Shown in pieces: positions 15,657-25,200 of a DNA stretch of 64,000 nt. The first letter of the stretch is position 1. Every line of letters starts with the position of its first letter. The notes beneath the pieces were generated by a model that searched no databases, was not told the origin of the DNA, and saw only the letters and a program-made list of their open reading frames with translations. Origin of the DNA: Lachnospiraceae bacterium (GTDB taxonomy: Bacteria; Bacillota; Clostridia; Lachnospirales; Lachnospiraceae); NCBI GenBank assembly GCA_017469945.1, contig JAFUFI010000025.1, positions 1-64,000 of the forward strand. Direction: 5' to 3'. The position numbers and the translations under genes are program-made.

Positions 15657-18600
15657 TTAATATGCAAGCCTCTTAAGCTGCTGCATATTTGTCTTAAGAG
15701 CTCCCGATGTATCGCCGCTTTCCAGATAATTAAGCAGACTCCTTTGAAGAGCGGCCGCCGGAGCGCATCCTTCCTCGGTAAGCTTGTCCAGAGGACTGGT
15801 GCAGACAAGTACATGGCTCGGTCCGGATTTTCCGTCCATTATGAGGAATTCATAGATCATTCCGAGATTGTCATTGGACTCGCAGTTGTCTATTACAGTA
15901 GCAAGAGGCCTAAAGCCCAGCCAGTTAAGTAGGCTTGCTCTGCTCCTCTCTACGATCTCATACCACTGGGGCGTTGTATACGCCTCACACTTAAATCCCG
16001 CAAAGGCAGGGTGGTCATTTGCAATAAGCATGCCCAGCGTTCCGACGGGTATTGGCTTGTTCATAGACTCCGAGATGCTCTTAAACATAGGATAATTCCA
16101 GAAGTCTGTGCAGTATGCTCCGGGAAGGCTTCTATTTTCGTTGGGGGTAAGATAAAAAAGTACCGATTTACCCGCATCAACGGCCGCATCCGTCTCAACC
16201 ATGTCCGAAGTGATCGCTACATTTCCGGATGCCGTTACGGGGAAGCTTATCTCCTGACCGTCAGGCTCTTCTACCACAAATACATCCGTCTCAACCTTAT
16301 ACTTTTCCGCCTTTTTATAGGCCCAAAGGGTGTAATGGTTCTCGCAGACCATCTTCCTTCCTTCGCTGACTATAAGATTAAGATTATACTTTGCGACATC
16401 TGCCCTTCCGGGGATCTTTATCTTTATTGATCCGGTATCAAAAAGCCCTGTCTCCCCCTTGATATCAGCCTGCAGATCCTTTTCAAAAACGATCTTATCA
16501 TTCTCTGCATTAACCAAAAGGACCTTGATCTTAACCTGTCCGAGAGGCTTCTTTTTAAAATACGAAAGCTTGGTGGAAAGCTTAAAATCCTGCCCTGCGC
16601 TTACAACAAAGGAATCGAATTCGCCCAGGATAACGGCTCCCGAGCAAAACTCTCTGAAGCTTTCGGCTTCTATCAGTCCCTTGTTTTCCATAAGAGCGTT
16701 TAAAGGTCCGACAAGAGCCGTTCCCTGGCCCGAGAAGTCTTGAAGATCAAGCATCTGAAATCCCGCCATGCGGCCGCTTCGAAGCGCCGCCTCCAGCTCG
16801 TTTTTGTAGCAGTCCATTGCAAGAGCTCCCGAAGACTTAAAATAACCTTCGGTTCTCTTGGACAATCCTTTATCCTCGATTCTCTCCTGGAAAACCTGCA
16901 GGTTTCTCGCCTGAAGGGCTCCCGTGTAACGCGTGATCTCTCTGTAATCGGGGTAGATAAAGTACTGTCCGATCTCATGGCTGACTACAGGTATCTTAGG
17001 GATAAGCTCGCCCTCTGCTTCGCCGGCTTTTACCTTCTTTACGCCGGTGCCGTACTGGATCTCAATTTCTCCGCTCTTTGCACCCGAAGCCTTTGAGGCC
17101 ACCCCGGGATCTATGGCATTATCGTAATTCCAGTTTGTTGAGGGCTTTGACTTTTGTATCCTTCCGAGAGGCGCGTCGCACTGAGCGTATGAGCCCCTTA
17201 TCTGTCTGTCAACCGAAAAGCGGACTCCGGAAAAGAAATCATCCTCGGGCAAAATACACGGTACCCACTGGAAATTGTTGGATCCCTGTGTAAATAAAAT
17301 ATCGGGTCTTACATCCTTGTAGCCCTTTATAAGCTTTCCGAGAGATTCCTTATCTCCCCAGAGTTCATTGCCCATAGACATCATCACAAAGCTCGGATGT
17401 CCCGCAAATTCCTTTAATATATTAAAGCCTTCTTCTCTAAGAAACTCCTGGGTCTTTTTAACTTCTGAGTAGTTCTCGTCATTTTCCCCCTGCCAGGTAC
17501 CCCAAAAGGGAATCTCCGGCTGAAAATACATACCCAAAAGATCCGCAGCGATAAATGCCGCCTCGGGAGGTGTGCAGGTATGGCATCTTTCATGGTTTAT
17601 GCCAAAATCTTTAGCTATCTTAAAGTCCTTAAGCCAGCCGGTAACGTTCATTGGCGCAAAGCCCGAAAGCGGGAAGAGCATTCCCTGATGTCTGCCCCTT
17701 AAAAAAGTCTTTCGTCCGTTTATCGTGAACTTATCTCCCGCTGCCTTAAACTCCCTGTATCCGAACCAGAGGGTCTTTTCAGACAGCTTTGCTCTGTCTT
17801 CTCCAAGGAGTACGATGTTTATGCGATATACGTAAGGCTCTTCCTCATCCCACTCCTTAACATCCCCCGGAAGATCGATCTTAAGAGAGACTTTATTTTC
17901 GCCCTTTTTTATCTTCACTTCGCGCTCTGTTTCCGGAACCGAATTTCTCTCAATATCAAGGTAGTTTTCAAGGATCTCAAGGTCCGTGGCCTCGGCCTGC
18001 TGCCCGGCAGCTCTCTCTTCCCAGATACTGCAATCCGAGTCGGGGCGCAGATATTTCTTTTTCAGGATACAAAGATCCGCGGATACTTTTATCTTTGAAG
18101 AAAACTTTTCAAATCCGATGATATCAAGATCTATCAAAGCCTTTTTGTTTTTATAGTCACAGGAAGACGACGCATAACCGATGGTTGCAGTATCACAGAC
18201 AGTAAGCGATATCTCCCCCAGGATACCGTTCCAGTTTGTCTGGGTATCGGGACTTGTCATATGGCCGCCCGCCGCCTCGTAATCTACGTTAGAGACCATC
18301 AAAGTGATCTCAAAGGTTGTACCTTCAATAAATCCCGTAAGATCGTAAACATGCTTTGCGATAAAGCTGTTTTTGCTTCCGACGTATTTCCCGTCAATCC
18401 AAACGTGAGAGATCCTCGTCCTTTCGAGGGTAAGATAAAAATGCTTATCCTTAATAAGCTTTTTATCTGAAAAGGGAAGGCTCACAGTCCTCTTATACCA
18501 GGAATATCCCTCGAACTTGTAAACCTCGGTAAGAAAGTATGTCTCCCTTTCTCTGTTGGGAGTTCCTTTTTTAGCGTATGCGGTTGATGTAGGAAGAACT

Positions 18601-18704
18601 ATTCTGTCATCGAAGTTTTGATTTTCAAAATGCTCCTCTATACCTCTTTTTTCGCCGTCAAGGCAAAAGTTCCATTCTCCGGAAAGATCGATCTTAGAAT
18701 TCAT
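15657..18704 (-). CDS. Glycoside hydrolase family 2 protein (beta-galactosidase-like)
   Basis: 1015 residues with GH2 architecture: N-terminal sugar-binding beta domain (SGEWNFCLDGE... YKRTVSLPF), immunoglobulin-like domain and TIM barrel. The acid/base pair is NE at 446-447 (SMGNELWG) and the nucleophile is probably E577 (SHEIGQY). Long C-terminal beta-rich domains follow. No signal peptide, so it is a cytoplasmic exo-enzyme. The gene lies downstream of GH95 and the ACT gene but is separated from them by a terminator. Substrate specificity (beta-galactoside, alpha-L-arabinopyranoside or other) cannot be told. With GH95 nearby, removal of galactose from a fucosyl-galactosyl side chain is a reasonable guess. 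Confidence 0.8.
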   Translation of the reverse strand: MNSKIDLSGEWNFCLDGEKRGIEEHFENQNFDDRIVLPTSTAYAKKGTPNRERETYFLTEVYKFEGYSWYKRTVSLPFSDKKLIKDKHFYLTLERTRISHVWIDGKYVGSKNSFIAKHVYDLTGFIEGTTFEITLMVSNVDYEAAGGHMTSPDTQTNWNGILGEISLTVCDTATIGYASSSCDYKNKKALIDLDIIGFEKFSSKIKVSADLCILKKKYLRPDSDCSIWEERAAGQQAEATDLEILENYLDIERNSVPETEREVKIKKGENKVSLKIDLPGDVKEWDEEEPYVYRINIVLLGEDRAKLSEKTLWFGYREFKAAGDKFTINGRKTFLRGRHQGMLFPLSGFAPMNVTGWLKDFKIAKDFGINHERCHTCTPPEAAFIAADLLGMYFQPEIPFWGTWQGENDENYSEVKKTQEFLREEGFNILKEFAGHPSFVMMSMGNELWGDKESLGKLIKGYKDVRPDILFTQGSNNFQWVPCILPEDDFFSGVRFSVDRQIRGSYAQCDAPLGRIQKSKPSTNWNYDNAIDPGVASKASGAKSGEIEIQYGTGVKKVKAGEAEGELIPKIPVVSHEIGQYFIYPDYREITRYTGALQARNLQVFQERIEDKGLSKRTEGYFKSSGALAMDCYKNELEAALRSGRMAGFQMLDLQDFSGQGTALVGPLNALMENKGLIEAESFREFCSGAVILGEFDSFVVSAGQDFKLSTKLSYFKKKPLGQVKIKVLLVNAENDKIVFEKDLQADIKGETGLFDTGSIKIKIPGRADVAKYNLNLIVSEGRKMVCENHYTLWAYKKAEKYKVETDVFVVEEPDGQEISFPVTASGNVAITSDMVETDAAVDAGKSVLFYLTPNENRSLPGAYCTDFWNYPMFKSISESMNKPIPVGTLGMLIANDHPAFAGFKCEAYTTPQWYEIVERSRASLLNWLGFRPLATVIDNCESNDNLGMIYEFLIMDGKSGPSHVLVCTSPLDKLTEEGCAPAAALQRSLLNYLESGDTSGALKTNMQQLKRLAY

Positions 18705-18738
18705 TGTGAGATATCTCCCTGTTTTAATCCTTTATAGC

Positions 18739-18776
18739 AAAAAACTGCCCGATGGATTACTTCATCGAACAGTTTT
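18739..18776 (-). terminator. Intrinsic terminator after the ACT-domain gene
   Basis: On the minus strand AAAACTG..CGATG pairs with CATCG..CAGTTTT, with a two-base internal mismatch, followed by a T-run (18739-18744). It lies 22 nt after the ACT stop and 35 nt before the GH2 start, so GH2 needs its own promoter or read-through. Confidence 0.75.
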
Positions 18777-18797
18777 ATTATACCATTTAATTTACCC

Positions 18798-19202
18798 TCA
18801 GCAAAGGGAAAAGCCCTTACTTCTAAGGCTGTTTTCAACTTCCTTGGCATCTCCGGTGTGCATTATCATAATAGGGCATCCGGACTCGCGGTTGTATGAA
18901 AGATAAAGGTAATTTACGTTGATGTTTGAATTGTTTAAAGCTTCAAGCAGGCGGTTTAAATTTCCGACCTCGTCCTTGACCTCTACTCCGATAACATCAG
19001 TAAGCTTGCAGATGATTCCGGCATTTTTCAAAACCTCCACAGCTTTATTAGGGTCGCTTACAACCATTCTTACGATGCCGTACTCCGCGGAATCGTTGGT
19101 AACGGAACCTAAGATGTTGATATTTTCCTTAGCGAGGATGCTTGTGATCTCAAGCATCTTTCCCTTGGTATTTTCTGCATATATTGAAACCTGTTTTAAC
19201 AT
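18798..19202 (-). CDS. Tandem ACT-domain protein
   Basis: A 134-residue protein made of two ACT domains (about 1-65 and 70-134). The first begins KQVSIYAENTKGKMLEITSILAKENINILG, the typical ACT beta-alpha-beta opening, and the second contains GVEVKDEVGNLNRLLEALNNSNINVNYLYL. Stand-alone ACT proteins bind amino acids and modulate partner enzymes or regulators. No enzyme partner is adjacent: it sits between GH95 and GH2 genes but has its own extended -10 promoter and terminator, so it looks functionally separate from the sugar locus. Confidence 0.85.
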   Translation of the reverse strand: MLKQVSIYAENTKGKMLEITSILAKENINILGSVTNDSAEYGIVRMVVSDPNKAVEVLKNAGIICKLTDVIGVEVKDEVGNLNRLLEALNNSNINVNYLYLSYNRESGCPIMIMHTGDAKEVENSLRSKGFSLC

Positions 19203-19225
19203 TTTAGTAACTCCCTTCGGGTAAG

Positions 19226-19291
19226 AATAGCGATTTTTCGGGCTTTGCCGTCTGACACTTTAGCACTGCAACGTCCCAAATCGCTATTATA
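19226..19291 (-). promoter_or_regulatory. ACT-gene promoter bracketed by an 11-bp inverted repeat
   Basis: An extended -10 promoter on the minus strand, TG-A-TATAAT, with TATAAT at 19286-19291. AATAGCGATTT (19226-19236) and AAATCGCTATT (19278-19288) are perfect reverse complements 41 nt apart; the second arm overlaps the -10 and start region. Because the transcript would begin inside that arm, the repeat fits a DNA operator pair better than an RNA stem, but a start further upstream would allow an RNA structure. Confidence 0.5.
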
Positions 19292-19311
19292 TCAGATTAA
19301 GTTCCAATAAT

Positions 19312-21699
19312 CTACTGTATTTTGACTTTTTCTCCGGCTCTAAGGGTTATCTTTTTGCTGCTACCCTCAAAGTTTACAGTAGCCTCGGTATCCTTTTCGC
19401 TAAAAAGATACCCTTTTGTCAGTTTCCCTTCCTTCCAGAAAAGGTCTACCGTAATGCCGCCCTTTGCCTTAAGTCCCCTTACGCTTCCCTCGCTCCATTT
19501 TTCGGGAAGAGCGGGAAGAAGCTTTATCTCACCGTCCGTGCACTGAAGGAGAGCCTCCGCTATAGCCGCCGTTCCTCCGAAGTTTCCGTCTATCTGGAAA
19601 GGGGGATGGTTGTCGAACATATTGGGGTTGGTTGAATTTCCAAGGAGCTTTTTAAGATTCTCGTATACCTTTTCGGAATCGTAGAGTCTTGCCCACATAT
19701 TCGTTATCCAGGCTCTGCTCCAGCCGGTATGTCCGCCTCCGTGGGAAAGCCTTCTGCCAATGGTTGCTCTCGCCGCCTTAGATAATTCCGGGGTCTTGCC
19801 CGGAGTAATAAGGTCCGCGGGATAGAGGGCAAAAAGCTGTGAAATATGTCTGTGGCCTATCTCCACTTCGTCGTAGTCAACGGCCCATTCCTTTATCTGA
19901 CCGTATTTTCCGACCTCCGGATGAGGGATCTTTTTAAGAAGAAACCTTAATCTGTCCGCAAAAGCCTCTTCTTTTTTGATGTCAAATCCGGGCTTAATCT
20001 CTCCATTTTCAGAAGCCTCTGACAGCACCTTTACGGCTTCGCAGACATCTTCGAACAAAACTGTAATTATCTGAGAGTCCATAGAGGGTCCGATGCAAAG
20101 ACATCCCTTTACCCCTTCCTCAGTCATATACGTATTTTCCGGCGAAACCGAAGGGCAGGTCACAAGCCTTCCCTCTTTATCAGGTATCAGATACTCGCAG
20201 AAAAACTCTGCTGCACCTTTTAAAAGATGATAGTTTTCTTGTAAAAATTCTATATCCTTTGTGTACTCAAAGTGGGTAAACACATGAAGTGCAAGCCAGG
20301 CACCACCGCTTGGCCAGATAGTAGCCGGGATCCACTTATCCTGTGGCGCCGTATCTCCCCAGATATCTGTGTTGTGATGGCAGACATAACCTTCGGTTAC
20401 GCCGTACATCTCCTTGGCCGTACGTCTTCCGTTCACGGCAACTCTCTCCAAGAGGTCAAAAAGGGGCTCGTGACATTCGGACAGATTACAGCTCTCCGCA
20501 GGCCAGTAGTTCATCTGCGCATTGATATTTACGGTGTACTTACTTCCCCAGGCAGGCCACATATCCTTGTTCCAGATTCCCTGAAGATTAAGAGGCTGAC
20601 TTCCCGGTCTGCTTCCGGAGATCATGAGGTATCTTCCGAAGTTAAAGTACAGCTCCATCAGCTTATTGTCGTCCGTATCTTCTTCCCCAAGTCTTTTTAT
20701 TCTCTCGTCTGTAGTAAGATCGCGGGCACCGAGGCTGTTATCTTTTAGGCAAAGTTCAACTCTGTCAAAGAAAGACTTATAGTCCTTTATATGCTCAGTT
20801 TTAGCCTCTTCGTAAGAAGCAGAAAGAGCTTCCTTTGCGTCCTTAGTAGCTATCTTAATCAGCTTATCTTTTACGCTTAGAGAAACCGCATTTACAGCGC
20901 TGTTCTCATTTGCAGCGCCTTTTTTTAGATAAAAGTCCGTACGGACAGTTAACACAAGCGTTGCCTCGTCCGCCCCTTCGCAGACAAGATTTCCGCCTCT
21001 AGTATATACTTTTCCGCCACTACACTTTCCCGCAAGAATAGCACCAAAGGTTATTCCGTCGCCGGTCCCCGCGCCGCCCGTAAAGGCAATCATATTTTCG
21101 GAGGCAGGTCTGTTATCGTCGTAATAATCGTCTCTTCCGTCTGCGCCGGCCTTAAAGCTTACCATTCCGGGCTTAGAGGACTTTATATGTACAAAAAGCG
21201 CATTTTTCGGCGCGGATACAAAGTACTCTCTCTCGTAATTTACACCGTCTCTTTCGTAGGAAACAAAAGCAATCGCCCTTTCAAGGTCAAGAGTTCTTTC
21301 GTAAGAAGAGACTTTTATTTCTTCGCTTTCCTTTTTTTCTTCTCCGAATTTTCCGAAAGTATCGCTGTTTTCAGCCTCCGGGAATTCAATCTGCAGATCC
21401 CCTAAGGGCATATAATGCCTGCTGTTTTGCGGAACCGCCGCCATAGTCTCGAAGGCCAGCTTTTCCGCTGCCGGAATATCTCCCTCAAAAAGGAGTCTTC
21501 TTACCTCTTTAAGCCCCTCTTTGGAATCGGGATTATTTCTGTTTCGAAGGCCTCCGGACCAGATTGAATCCTCGTTTAATCCGATAAGATCACGGTCAGT
21601 TCCGCCGTAGATCATCCCGCCGATTCTTCCGTTTCCTATAGGAAGCGCCTCGTTAAAGTCCTTTGCGGGTTTATTGTATCTAAGTATAGTCTCTCTCAT
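19312..21699 (-). CDS. GH95 alpha-L-fucosidase / alpha-L-galactosidase
   Basis: 795 residues matching family GH95 from the start ([27 protein letters not shown]). The catalytic set known from Bifidobacterium AfcA is present: the asparagine pair N391/N393 in [13 protein letters not shown], the acid E521 in [10 protein letters not shown] and the aspartate in [17 protein letters not shown] near residue 695. Members remove terminal alpha-1,2-L-fucose (or L-galactose) by an inverting mechanism. No signal peptide. It starts 40 nt after the CE17-ManA gene in the same direction. Beta-mannan has no fucose, so its presence suggests the locus also handles xyloglucan-type side chains or a mixed hemicellulose. 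Confidence 0.88.
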   Translation of the reverse strand: MRETILRYNKPAKDFNEALPIGNGRIGGMIYGGTDRDLIGLNEDSIWSGGLRNRNNPDSKEGLKEVRRLLFEGDIPAAEKLAFETMAAVPQNSRHYMPLGDLQIEFPEAENSDTFGKFGEEKKESEEIKVSSYERTLDLERAIAFVSYERDGVNYEREYFVSAPKNALFVHIKSSKPGMVSFKAGADGRDDYYDDNRPASENMIAFTGGAGTGDGITFGAILAGKCSGGKVYTRGGNLVCEGADEATLVLTVRTDFYLKKGAANENSAVNAVSLSVKDKLIKIATKDAKEALSASYEEAKTEHIKDYKSFFDRVELCLKDNSLGARDLTTDERIKRLGEEDTDDNKLMELYFNFGRYLMISGSRPGSQPLNLQGIWNKDMWPAWGSKYTVNINAQMNYWPAESCNLSECHEPLFDLLERVAVNGRRTAKEMYGVTEGYVCHHNTDIWGDTAPQDKWIPATIWPSGGAWLALHVFTHFEYTKDIEFLQENYHLLKGAAEFFCEYLIPDKEGRLVTCPSVSPENTYMTEEGVKGCLCIGPSMDSQIITVLFEDVCEAVKVLSEASENGEIKPGFDIKKEEAFADRLRFLLKKIPHPEVGKYGQIKEWAVDYDEVEIGHRHISQLFALYPADLITPGKTPELSKAARATIGRRLSHGGGHTGWSRAWITNMWARLYDSEKVYENLKKLLGNSTNPNMFDNHPPFQIDGNFGGTAAIAEALLQCTDGEIKLLPALPEKWSEGSVRGLKAKGGITVDLFWKEGKLTKGYLFSEKDTEATVNFEGSSKKITLRAGEKVKIQ

Positions 21700-21739
21700 A
21701 ATCTGCTCTTGTAATCACCTTTGGTTAGTATATCTTCCC

Positions 21740-23830
21740 TTAGACATGGGAAATGATAAGCTCCATTTTACCCGAAAACAAAACTTTTGCCCAGCCCGAA
21801 GGAAGGATAAGATGATTTCCTTTATTGACCTTAAAGCCGCTTATTTCTCCGTCGCCTTCAAGTACGCTTACGCAAAGGAAAGGAGCCCTGTTTTCGTACT
21901 CTACGCATCCGTCAACATTTACCTTTGAAACGGTGTAATACTTGCAGGAGTACATCTGCGTAACGGCGTTAACCGGTGCCTCGGCAAAGTTTACCACAGC
22001 CTCATCGGCGCTCTTTGCGGGTACAGTTATAACATCGATACTTTTGTCTATATGAAGCTCACGGGGCTTACCGTTCTGGAGTCTGTCGTAGTCGTAAACT
22101 CTGTATGTAATATCGCTGTTTTGCTGAGTCTCAAGAAGAAGTATTCCTCCCTTTATGGCATGTACGGTACCGGGATCAATCTGGATGAAATCTCCCTTTT
22201 TAACCGGTACTTCGCGGATAAATTTATCCCACTTGCCGCCGCGGATCATATCTTCAAGCTCGGCCTTATCCTTAGCGTTATGGCCGATTACAAGGCTTCC
22301 GCCCTCAGGGCAGTCAAGAACATACCAACACTCCGTCTTTCCGAAAGAGCCTTTTTCATTTACCTTGGCGTATTCATCATCCGGATGAACCTGTATACTA
22401 AGGTCCGCTTTGGCGTCGATGATCTTTGTAAGGAGCGGGAATCTGTCGTAGGGAAGCTTCCTGCTTCCGTCAGGCGCCTTATTTCCGAAAAGCTCCGGAT
22501 GGCTTTCCCAAAGCTCGCTGAGTTTCATACCCGCGAACTGTCCGCAGGCGATTATACCCTCTCCGTTTTTATGCGCGGAGATTCCCCAGCATTCGCCGAT
22601 ATCATCCCCGGGCTCATCATATCCGTAGTCCGTGCGAAGTCTTTCCCCGCCCCAGATAGTATGGGCAAAAGCGGGCTTTAAATAAAGAGGCTTAGGGTTT
22701 CCGGAAGCGATGACGCTTACAAGATAAAAAGGAAGCTCGCTCTTCTCGGGAGCATCTACAATCTCTATCTCAACAATATGCTCTCCGGCATCTCCATGGT
22801 CCAAAAGCGTATCAAGGCAAAGCTTGTCACCCCAGGTTTCGTCAAAGTTTGCATCAAGAGTAGCCTTTACTTCTCCGTCAACCTTAGCCACCGCAACAGG
22901 CGCGGGAAGTTTGATCGTTCTTCTGTACTGAACCCCGATGCAGCTTCCTTTAACCTTAAAGGAAATCTTTGCACCTTTCTTCGTAGCCGTCCATCCGTTT
23001 TTAAATATATCCGTAATGTGGTCTTGGGGAGCCTCGTCAACCTCCCATCCCTCGCAGGAAACCACATCCGCATTTTTATTTCTGTATCTTACAGAGTCCT
23101 CGTAAGCATTTGCCGTAAGGGGTGCGGGGAGCTTTGCTGTTTTGCAAAGGTCAGACTCCATTTCTTCCGAAAGTCCGCCGTTTATTTCACCTTTTCTTAT
23201 CTTGTCAAGGCCGTATGTAATGACGCTTGCAACCATCTCATGACCTCTGTCATTGGGATGAAGATCGTCAGGGGTAATCTCCCTGTTTTCGATTTCTCCA
23301 GCCAAAAGGAGGGGATAGATTGTACTCTGCATCGAAAAAGCGGGGATATTATAGTGCCTTGCTATCTTTGAATGCATCAGCTCTGCGCTTGATCCGTTGT
23401 CGTAGCAGACATTGTAAAAAGTGTAAACTGCAGGAGCGTTATCCGCCGACAGGAGTTTTCTTACAACCCCCTCGAAGGTCTCTAAGAAATGTACCGTGCT
23501 CATATCGTTTACGGCATACTCAACGCTTATAACATCGGGTTTGTAGGAAAGGACATCCTCCGCAGCTCTCGCGCATCCAAACTGAGAGTCCGTAGCGCCG
23601 ATGCCCGCGTTAATAAATGTTAATTTAGCCTTGGGAAAAGTCTCTACCCACCATGCAAAAACTCTCGCTGCGTAACATTTTGAAGGCTCGCTTGCAAGAC
23701 TTCCCTGGGTGATCGACCCGCCAAGGAAGGCAATAGTGAGTGCTTCCCCTTTTTCCGCTCTCTCAAATGCTTTTTTTAATCTATTGGTATTTCCGATATT
23801 CTTAATTCCTGATTCGTAATCTATATTCAT
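21740..23830 (-). CDS. CE17-like acetylmannan esterase fused to mannose-6-phosphate isomerase
   Basis: About 696 residues. Residues 1-210 are an SGNH-type esterase with GGSITQG (Ser39) and a late Asp-x-x-His (DDLHPN, D188/H191). Residues about 240-375 form a beta-rich CBM35-like domain. Together they match the CE17 acetylmannan esterase design of Roseburia. From about 378 the chain continues as a complete type I mannose-6-phosphate isomerase (PLYLKPAFAHTIWGGERL), with zinc-site pieces QVHPDD, KTECWY and DPGTVHAIKGG and the RVYDYDR motif, about 319 residues long as in Bacillus ManA. ATG at 23830 is chosen because the longer frame would translate a hairpin-rich repeat. The join reads through without a stop, linking deacetylation with mannose-6-P to fructose-6-P conversion. 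Confidence 0.88.
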   Translation of the reverse strand: MNIDYESGIKNIGNTNRLKKAFERAEKGEALTIAFLGGSITQGSLASEPSKCYAARVFAWWVETFPKAKLTFINAGIGATDSQFGCARAAEDVLSYKPDVISVEYAVNDMSTVHFLETFEGVVRKLLSADNAPAVYTFYNVCYDNGSSAELMHSKIARHYNIPAFSMQSTIYPLLLAGEIENREITPDDLHPNDRGHEMVASVITYGLDKIRKGEINGGLSEEMESDLCKTAKLPAPLTANAYEDSVRYRNKNADVVSCEGWEVDEAPQDHITDIFKNGWTATKKGAKISFKVKGSCIGVQYRRTIKLPAPVAVAKVDGEVKATLDANFDETWGDKLCLDTLLDHGDAGEHIVEIEIVDAPEKSELPFYLVSVIASGNPKPLYLKPAFAHTIWGGERLRTDYGYDEPGDDIGECWGISAHKNGEGIIACGQFAGMKLSELWESHPELFGNKAPDGSRKLPYDRFPLLTKIIDAKADLSIQVHPDDEYAKVNEKGSFGKTECWYVLDCPEGGSLVIGHNAKDKAELEDMIRGGKWDKFIREVPVKKGDFIQIDPGTVHAIKGGILLLETQQNSDITYRVYDYDRLQNGKPRELHIDKSIDVITVPAKSADEAVVNFAEAPVNAVTQMYSCKYYTVSKVNVDGCVEYENRAPFLCVSVLEGDGEISGFKVNKGNHLILPSGWAKVLFSGKMELIISHV

Positions 23831-23846
23831 ATTATTTTCCTTTTCT

Positions 23847-24000
23847 CTCTCGTAACAGGCGAGAGCGTTGACAGGCTCGTGAGCGAACCATGTAGCGACG
23901 TCGGCACTTAACGAATGCAAGTGATAACGCAGCATGAGTTTAGTACCGCTACCGGAGCGCTTTGAGCCGAGAGGCGTGTGAGTGAACGAACCTGTCAAGG
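23847..24000. repeat. GC-rich repeat-like element with long-range inverted ends
   Basis: Between the CE2 and CE17-ManA genes lies ~150 nt of unusually G/C-rich, hairpin-rich DNA. Its ends are TTGACAGGCTCG (23868-23879) and CGAACCTGTCAA (23987-23998), complementary at 11 of 12 positions. A perfect CTCTCG/CGAGAG hairpin (23847-23865) adjoins the ribosome site of the fusion gene, and CGACGTCG (near 23897) is an internal palindrome. No protein or known RNA is recognised. It looks like a dispersed non-coding repeat inserted in the operon; copy number must be checked. Confidence 0.5.
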
Positions 24001-24013
24001 CTAGGCGCCGTCA

Positions 24014-25147
24014 CTAGGATAATATACTCCGAATAAATGAAGATAACTCTTCAGCCATCTCCTCGTGCTCCGGAATTCTCGGGTGTCCCGGAGTTGCGGC
24101 TCCGTTTCTCTTAAACATAAAGTGGTAGAGGCCGCCCTGGTTACTGTCTTTTGTAGCAGCATCCGCTTTATTTATCTTTTCTACGACTTCGTCAATCGCT
24201 CTGTCCCAGGCTGGATCGTGCATCAGAAGTGTTGTGATGCAGACTATGGTAACCCCGGGATAGTACGTACGAAGCTTTTTAATAAACGCCTCGTATTCAG
24301 CTCTCCAATGGTTAGCCGCCTCGCCGTCGTATTCTTCTTTCATAATATCCTTCGGGTTTGCGTCGTTTTGTCCGAAGGCAAGGATTACAAGATCCGGCTT
24401 CCAAAGCTTATAGTCCCAGCTGCTCTCTCCGAGAGGCGGATTGTACTTTAGCTTATCGTAGCAGGACTCTACGCCTCTGAAATCTTCGGGTCCGTTAAAC
24501 CAGCCCGTCTTATCAAGAAGCGAAATTCCGCCCTGGGAGGTATCGTGAAGCTCCATATTAAGCTCTCTTGCCACCTGCCATGAGTAAGAATAGTAGCTGT
24601 TGTTGTATCTTCCTTCGTTGTTCTCAGGGTCGGAAGAAGCAATGCATTCTATGGCTTCGCATACTTCCCCGCAGGATACGCTGTCTCCTATAACCTCCAT
24701 CTTTTTCTCCGGAAGCGGCGCAGGCTTAATAACCTTTGCCCCCTCTTCAATCTCAAGGCCGAAAAATGTAACATAATGCTGTCCGCCGTCCTGGCGCTTA
24801 AAGACCGTTAGCTCGTGCTCTCCTTCGGAAAGGTTCTTAAAAAAGTCATCCTCCGGGAAAAGCTTTCCGTCTTCCGTGCGGATAGTTTCGGCTATATCGT
24901 AAGTTACCTTTCCGGAGTCCTTAAGGATCAGTTTTCCCTGTACTCCGTCAAGAATGATGCCCAGAGAATTCTCCGCCCAGGCTTTCCTGTTTTCAAAGGT
25001 AAGTCGGCAGGTCTTGCCGGTAAATCTTACCTTAAAAAAGCTGGCAGCATAGACCAAAACCGGCGCCTCGGGATCGGTAAAATCAATCCTGCCGCTGTAT
25101 ATAATCTCGCTCTGCTTTGGAGATATTATTTTTATTCCCTCGTTCAT
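24014..25147 (-). CDS. CE2-family acetylesterase (acetylmannan/acetylxylan)
   Basis: A 377-residue protein with the two-domain CE2 layout: an N-terminal jelly-roll (about 1-140, including SFFKVRFTGKTCRLTFENRK) and a C-terminal SGNH domain. The catalytic serine is in GDSVSCGE (about residue 155), the oxyanion asparagine in AFGQND and the histidine in GHPRIPEHEEMAEEL near the C-terminus. CE2 enzymes remove acetyl groups from manno- or xylo-oligosaccharides. In Roseburia intestinalis a CE2 and a CE17 esterase work as a pair on acetylated mannan, and the CE17-like gene follows here. No signal peptide. The start has AAGGAAAA upstream. First gene after an attenuator-like leader. Confidence 0.85.
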   Translation of the reverse strand: MNEGIKIISPKQSEIIYSGRIDFTDPEAPVLVYAASFFKVRFTGKTCRLTFENRKAWAENSLGIILDGVQGKLILKDSGKVTYDIAETIRTEDGKLFPEDDFFKNLSEGEHELTVFKRQDGGQHYVTFFGLEIEEGAKVIKPAPLPEKKMEVIGDSVSCGEVCEAIECIASSDPENNEGRYNNSYYSYSWQVARELNMELHDTSQGGISLLDKTGWFNGPEDFRGVESCYDKLKYNPPLGESSWDYKLWKPDLVILAFGQNDANPKDIMKEEYDGEAANHWRAEYEAFIKKLRTYYPGVTIVCITTLLMHDPAWDRAIDEVVEKINKADAATKDSNQGGLYHFMFKRNGAATPGHPRIPEHEEMAEELSSFIRSILS

Positions 25148-25200
25148 ACTTGTTTTCCTTTTTTACTATTTGAATAATAATACTTTTTGTATTAGAATCA

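Noticed and set aside
23831..23998. In-frame 56-residue N-terminal extension of the CE17-ManA protein
   Set aside because: It would be translated from the hairpin-rich repeat element, has no ribosome binding site and does not resemble any SGNH esterase N-terminus; ATG at 23830 fits the family.
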